From: Granulosicoccus sp947495035
GTDB taxonomy: Bacteria > Pseudomonadota > Gammaproteobacteria > Granulosicoccales > Granulosicoccaceae
Assembly (NCBI RefSeq): GCF_050589605.1
Contig: NZ_JBNGOO010000004.1
DNA: 64,000 nucleotides
Direction: 5' to 3' (one strand)
Shown one piece after another: positions 60,063 through 64,000 of this stretch. Numbering within the stretch: the stretch's first letter is position 1; each line of letters starts with the position of its first letter. A program made the translations under genes and the position numbers. The notes beneath the pieces are model-generated. The model was not told the DNA's origin. It saw nothing but the letters and a program-made list of their open reading frames with translations, and searched no databases.

Positions 60063-61274
60063 ATGGCTTCACTGATGGCCGCTTACGGTCGCCTGCCTGT
60101 CACCATGCAACGCGGTGAAGGTGCTCGCCTGTGGGATGATCAGGGACGTGAGTACCTGGACGCCCTGGGTGGCATTGCCGTGTGCGCGCTGGGTCATGCC
60201 GATCCCGCCATCAGCGAAGCCATCGCCGAGCAGGCGCGCGAACTGATGCATGTCAGCAATCTGTACCACATCCCCCAACAGGAGGCTCTGGGAACAGAAC
60301 TGTGTCGCATAGCCGGCATGGACAAGGCCTTCTTCTGCAACTCCGGCGCCGAGGCCAACGAGGCCTGCATCAAGATTGCACGTTTGCATGGCCATGCCAA
60401 GGGCATTGAGACACCGACCATCCTGGTCATGGACACGGCGTTTCATGGTCGCACCATCGCCACCATCTCGGCCACGGGCAACCAGAAGATCAAGGCCGGC
60501 TTCGGCCCCATGGTAGAAGGCTTCGAGGTCGTGCCATTCAATGATATCGACGCCATCAAGGCGGCAGCGGCAAGTCGTGACGATATCGTGGCCATCATGG
60601 TGGAGCCGATTCAGGGCGAAGGCGGTGTCAACATCCCGGATGAAGGCTATCTGCAAGCGCTGCGCAGAGTGTGCGACGAGCACGACTGGCTGCTCATCTG
60701 CGACGAGATCCAGTCCGGCATGGGCCGTACCGGTCACTGGTTTGCCTTCCAGGCGGAAGCGATCCAGCCCGATCTCGTTGCCGTTGCCAAGGCGCTGGGC
60801 AACGGCATGCCCATCGGTGCCTGTCTGGCCCACGGCACCGCAGCCGAGCTGATCCAGCCAGGCAGTCATGGCACCACCTTCGGTGGCAATCCCATTGCCT
60901 GCCGCGCAGGACTGACTGTCATTCAGCAAATGGAAACGCGGCATCTGGTGGCCCGTGCCGGCGAACTGGGGACACGCATTCTCGACGGCTTCAGCAACAG
61001 CCTGCACAACCAACCCGGTATTCGCGACATCCGTGGTCGAGGCATGATGCTTGGCATCGAACTGGATGTTCCCTGCGCCGAACTGGTCGGCAAGGCGCTG
61101 GAGGCCGGCATTCTGTTGAACGTCACCGCCGGCAATGTCATTCGCCTGCTCCCGCCCTATATCCTCTCCGACGCCGAAGCCGATGAACTGGTGCGACGCA
61201 TCAGCGATCTGATCATCGACTTTCTGCAACAATCCGACCTGCCTGATGGCAGCGACGCCGCTGCCCACGCCTGA
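60063..61274 (+). CDS. argD: Acetylornithine/succinyldiaminopimelate aminotransferase
   Basis: 403 residues, class III aminotransferase. PLP lysine Lys243 in VAVAKALGNG, Asp214 in ICDEIQSGMGRTG, and phosphate-binding FCNSGAEANEACIK. It makes N-acetylornithine in arginine synthesis and can act in lysine synthesis. AAGG lies 12 bases upstream of the ATG. argF begins 13 bases after its stop; the two are an operon. Confidence 0.95.
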   Translation: MASLMAAYGRLPVTMQRGEGARLWDDQGREYLDALGGIAVCALGHADPAISEAIAEQARELMHVSNLYHIPQQEALGTELCRIAGMDKAFFCNSGAEANEACIKIARLHGHAKGIETPTILVMDTAFHGRTIATISATGNQKIKAGFGPMVEGFEVVPFNDIDAIKAAAASRDDIVAIMVEPIQGEGGVNIPDEGYLQALRRVCDEHDWLLICDEIQSGMGRTGHWFAFQAEAIQPDLVAVAKALGNGMPIGACLAHGTAAELIQPGSHGTTFGGNPIACRAGLTVIQQMETRHLVARAGELGTRILDGFSNSLHNQPGIRDIRGRGMMLGIELDVPCAELVGKALEAGILLNVTAGNVIRLLPPYILSDAEADELVRRISDLIIDFLQQSDLPDGSDAAAHA

Positions 61275-61287
61275 ACACCCCAACGAC

Positions 61288-62193
61288 ATGCGACACTTTC
61301 TCTCAGAAAACGACCTGACCGCGGACGAATTCCGCGCCATCATCCAGCGTGGCAGCGAGTTGCGCAAGCAGTGGGAATCCCACAGCTGTGAAGCCACTCT
61401 GCCGCGTCGCGTCCTGGGCATGATCTTCGAGAAATCCTCGACTCGTACACGTGTCTCCTTCGAAGCCGGCATGACACAGCTGGGCGGCCACGCCATCTAT
61501 CTGTCACCCGAAGGTACGCAGCTGGGACGTGGCGAGCCGCCCGCCGATACCGCGCGGGTACTGTCGCAGATGGTCGATGTCATCTCCGTGCGCACCTTCT
61601 CGCATGACATGCTGGAACGCTTCGCCGAGATCGCCACCGTACCGGTCATCAACGCCTTGACCGATCTTCTGCATCCCTGCCAGTTGCTGGCCGACATGCA
61701 GACCTACCTCGATCATCGCGGCGACATCCGCGGCAAGCGGGTTGCCTGGATCGGTGACGGCAACAACATGTGCAACTCCTACCTCAATACGGCAGCCCTG
61801 CTCGGCTTTCACCTGACTTACGCCTGCCCCGACGGCTATGAGCCTGATGCCGGGATCCTGGCCAACGCCGGCAATCATGCCAGCCGTGCCGACTCACCGG
61901 CCGAAGCCTGCAAGGATGCCGATCTGATCGTCACCGATGTCTGGGCCAGCATGGGCCAGGAAGCCGAACAGAAAGCCAGGGAGGCGGCTTTCGAGGGTTA
62001 TGAAATCACTACCGACATGATGGCACTGGCGCAGAAGGACGCCCTGTTCATGCACTGCCTGCCGGCCCACCGTGGCGAGGAAGTCTCGGCCGAGGTCATC
62101 GACGGCGCACAGAGTGTGGTCTGGGAGGAAGCAGGCAATCGTCTGCACGCGCAGAAGGCCCTGCTTGAGTTCCTGCTGCTGCGGGAAGAGTGA
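61288..62193 (+). CDS. argF: Ornithine carbamoyltransferase
   Basis: 301 residues from the ATG at 61288 (MRHFLSENDLTADEFRAII). Carbamoyl-phosphate motif SSTRTR (about 50-55), HPCQ (129-132), and the ornithine loop FMHCLPAHRGEE near the C-terminus. It makes citrulline from ornithine. The frame is open upstream into argD, but this ATG matches the family start. Confidence 0.95.
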   Translation: MRHFLSENDLTADEFRAIIQRGSELRKQWESHSCEATLPRRVLGMIFEKSSTRTRVSFEAGMTQLGGHAIYLSPEGTQLGRGEPPADTARVLSQMVDVISVRTFSHDMLERFAEIATVPVINALTDLLHPCQLLADMQTYLDHRGDIRGKRVAWIGDGNNMCNSYLNTAALLGFHLTYACPDGYEPDAGILANAGNHASRADSPAEACKDADLIVTDVWASMGQEAEQKAREAAFEGYEITTDMMALAQKDALFMHCLPAHRGEEVSAEVIDGAQSVVWEEAGNRLHAQKALLEFLLLREE

Positions 62194-62801
62194 ACCGTTT
62201 GCGCACACAGACCAGCACGCAAGCCGACACTGCCATGACCATCACGCAAGCCGAGACTGCCATGACCATCAAGGATGCCTTCAACGACGACGAATGGTTT
62301 CTGCTCAGCGCCATGCCGGGCATGATCGGCGCGGCCATGAGCAATGCAGCCCCCAGCGGCATCATCGGCACAATCAGGGAAATGAGCGCCGGTATGCGTG
62401 CCTCCGTGCACGCACGCGAAACTCATCCGGACAGCGAGTTGATCAACGCATTGTTGAGCAAGGCCGACAACTGGGATCAGGCCAGGAACAAGATGGCCGA
62501 TTATCGTGAGCGGGCCCAGCAGCGCGTCAGTTCAGCCAACATCAGCAGCCGCGAGGAACTGCAGGCCATGGCCATCGAGGATTGTCGAGCAGCCACGGCG
62601 CTGGTTGGCGAACGCTGCAGCGAAAGCGAGGCCCATGCCTACAAGCAATGGACGATCGACATCGCACTGGCGGTAGCCAAGGCCGCCAAGGAAGGCAGCA
62701 TCCTCGGCATTGGCGGGGAACGAATTTCAGCCGCCGAACGCGAGCTGCTGCATCGTATCGAATCCACGCTGGGTGTGCAGTCCGGCATCCTGTTTGCCTG
62801 A
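62190..62801 (+). CDS. Hypothetical protein downstream of argF
   Basis: Up to 203 residues; GTG at 62190 overlaps the argF stop. A perfect-length 27-bp duplication at 62216-62269 repeats TAMTIxxAE/D near the start, so ATG 62235 or 62262 (MTIKDAFNDDEWFLLSAMPG) may be the true start. The body is helical with a GMIGAAMSNAAPSGIIGTI hydrophobic patch and a conserved-looking KQWTIDIALAVAKAAKEG tract. No family recognised; it is in the arg operon by position only. Confidence 0.6.
   Translation: MNRLRTQTSTQADTAMTITQAETAMTIKDAFNDDEWFLLSAMPGMIGAAMSNAAPSGIIGTIREMSAGMRASVHARETHPDSELINALLSKADNWDQARNKMADYRERAQQRVSSANISSREELQAMAIEDCRAATALVGERCSESEAHAYKQWTIDIALAVAKAAKEGSILGIGGERISAAERELLHRIESTLGVQSGILFA
62216..62269. 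repeat. 27-bp direct duplication at the start of the argF-downstream gene
   Basis: Units 62216-62242 and 62243-62269 differ at one base (CCGACAC versus CCGAGAC). Each contains an ATG, so the duplication also duplicates a possible start codon. Confidence 0.9.
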
Positions 62802-62807
62802 GACTCG

Positions 62808-62825
62808 GCCCTGATCGATCAGGGC
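62808..62825. terminator. 18-bp palindrome between converging genes
   Basis: GCCCTGATCGATCAGGGC is a perfect palindrome seven bases after the stop of the plus-strand gene. There is no T run, so a terminator is only possible; a binding site is an alternative. Confidence 0.4.
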
Positions 62826-62847
62826 GCCTCGTCTCGAATGGCCGTTC

Positions 62848-63894
62848 TCAGCGGTCCGCCTGCCCCTGGAACATGGTCTTCAGGTCCACCGTGTTTCTCT
62901 GACCGATGTCATCGTAGTGCTGCTCCAGCCAGGTGCTTGCACTCTGCCGACCGATATCGCGCAACAGACACAGAAAACCCCACTCCGCATTCAGCTTGGA
63001 AGAGGCTCCCAAAGGTCGCAGGGCCTCCTGATTCTCGATGATGTGAATGAACTCCCGTCGATATTGATGCCCATCCACCTTGCCGGCCTCGAGCAGGCGA
63101 TCCACGAATTCTATCGACCGAAGCTCCTTCAACAGACTGGCATTGAAAGTGATTTCGCTCACCCGGTTCTGGATCTCCATGGGCGTCCTGGGAACTCCCT
63201 TGCGCTCGATGGGATTGATCTGCACCACCACGATATCCGCCGAGTCCGTGTGGTGATGAAAAGGGAACAGTACCGGATTGCCCATGTACCCGCCGTCCCA
63301 GTACGGCACGCCGTCGATGACGACAGCCTGTGACAGTTGCGGCAGACAGGCGGATGCCATGACCATGTCCGCTGTCAGATTGTTGCTGTCGAACACCTTG
63401 ACACGACCGGTCTCCACATTGGTCGCCGAGATGTACAGCTGAATATCCGTACAGTTCTGCACACAGTCGAAGTCGACACAGGACTCCAGTATCTTCTTGA
63501 GGGGATCGATGTTCAGTGGATTGAACTGATAGGGCGACAAGGTGCGAGTCATGGCGTCCATGGCCTGATACCCCACGGAATTTTCCATGGACCAGGTCCC
63601 CATCAGATAGTCCAGCGGGGCTCGTTGAACGGGGCTGCAACGGGCTGCCTCGCTGACCGCTCGCCAGAATTCTTCCAGCTTTTGACGCGCCTGTTGCGCC
63701 CCCCCGTTCACATGACCATGGGCAAGTACCACGGCATTCATGGCTCCCGCCGAGGTGCCGGAAATAGCCGCTATTTCCAGTCGCTCATCTGCCAGTATCC
63801 GATCCAGTACTCCCCAGGTGAAGGCGCCATGCGACCCTCCCCCCTGCAGGGCCAGATTGATTCGTTTACGTGGTGCAGACCTGGGCTTGTTCAT
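62848..63894 (-). CDS. Patatin-like phospholipase
   Basis: 348 residues from the ATG at 63894. Oxyanion hole GGGSHG (LALQGGGSHGAFTWG), nucleophile Ser in GTSAG (about 47-51) and catalytic Asp in WDGGYMGN. This is a Ser-Asp dyad hydrolase of lipids or acyl esters; no signal peptide, so cytoplasmic or membrane-associated. A TTG at 63942 in frame is rejected. About 106 bases remain to the right edge with nothing I can call. Confidence 0.92.
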   Translation of the reverse strand: MNKPRSAPRKRINLALQGGGSHGAFTWGVLDRILADERLEIAAISGTSAGAMNAVVLAHGHVNGGAQQARQKLEEFWRAVSEAARCSPVQRAPLDYLMGTWSMENSVGYQAMDAMTRTLSPYQFNPLNIDPLKKILESCVDFDCVQNCTDIQLYISATNVETGRVKVFDSNNLTADMVMASACLPQLSQAVVIDGVPYWDGGYMGNPVLFPFHHHTDSADIVVVQINPIERKGVPRTPMEIQNRVSEITFNASLLKELRSIEFVDRLLEAGKVDGHQYRREFIHIIENQEALRPLGASSKLNAEWGFLCLLRDIGRQSASTWLEQHYDDIGQRNTVDLKTMFQGQADR

Positions 63895-64000
63895 GGATAG
63901 GGAGAGTCTTTCCTGTTGCCTGACATTCGGTTGATCCGGCAAGGATGCCGGGTATGGATCGTGGGCGCTACCGTTGCATGGACCATCAGACTCGCTTCGA

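Overview
The window reads as a stretch of chromosome from a free-living, GC-rich gammaproteobacterium, most likely marine. It is dense, with short gaps and many overlapping ATGA or TGATG junctions. Supporting genes are ubiK, glnK-amtB with an apparent NtrC/sigma-54 control region, RNase T, ArfB, a CGFS glutaredoxin, argD-argF, TRAP transporters of two classes and an RND pump. A Granulosicoccus-like lineage is possible, but that is recall and was not tested. No tRNA, rRNA, phage, transposase or CRISPR array was seen. One assembly gap (98 N) lies inside a tandem repeat.

Layout. 1-3950 (minus): the 5' part of a TAXI-type TRAP binding protein, a 45-bp tandem repeat, then a REC-Fis response regulator, a DctB-like histidine kinase and ubiK. 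4076-5975 (plus): NtrC-like sites, a sigma-54-like promoter, glnK, amtB and a strong terminator. 6009-8354 (minus): rhomboid protease, yaaA and a site-2 protease. 8521-8733: intergenic array of a 14-bp motif. 8824-14603: a membrane protein with periplasmic Cys repeats and a J-like C-terminus, a small coupled protein, a secreted protein and a coiled-coil membrane protein. 14696-20134 (minus): small membrane proteins, an amidase and a DctP-DctQ-DctM TRAP system. 20367-26014: a threonine/serine dehydratase, a second motif array, and an RND adaptor and pump. 26113-31235 (minus): a lipoprotein and a ynjF-ynjD-ynjC-ynjB-type cluster. 31584-37525 (plus): yejABEF-type peptide importer, interrupted by an octamer repeat tract. 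37652-41833: a DUF302 lipoprotein, a Rieske ferredoxin overlapping a fatty-acid desaturase, and a radical SAM protein. 42152-46893 (minus): Zn-ribbon, SPFH-GYF, TelA and XpaC proteins plus a tiny ORF. 46921-53954 (minus): a thiopurine methyltransferase and an AddA/AddB-like helicase-nuclease pair. 54003-63894: galE, a protein kinase with a cNMP domain, rnt, arfB, grxD, superoxide dismutase, argD-argF and a patatin phospholipase.

Two things stand out. First, a motif with consensus CAGACACCCATGAA occurs about 22 times, nine of them exact. It forms arrays in two intergenic regions and also lies inside genes. In the AddA-like helicase it is translated as repeated DTHEP in the linker between helicase and nuclease. 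I know of no named element with this sequence. Second, the window is rich in short tandem arrays (6, 8, 9, 10, 12 and 45 bp), several of them graded, with blocks of one variant following blocks of another.

The most system-like gene group is the XpaC-TelA-SPFH-Zn-ribbon cluster, a probable membrane-stress module. It sits directly downstream of the helicase-nuclease pair and tpm on the same strand.
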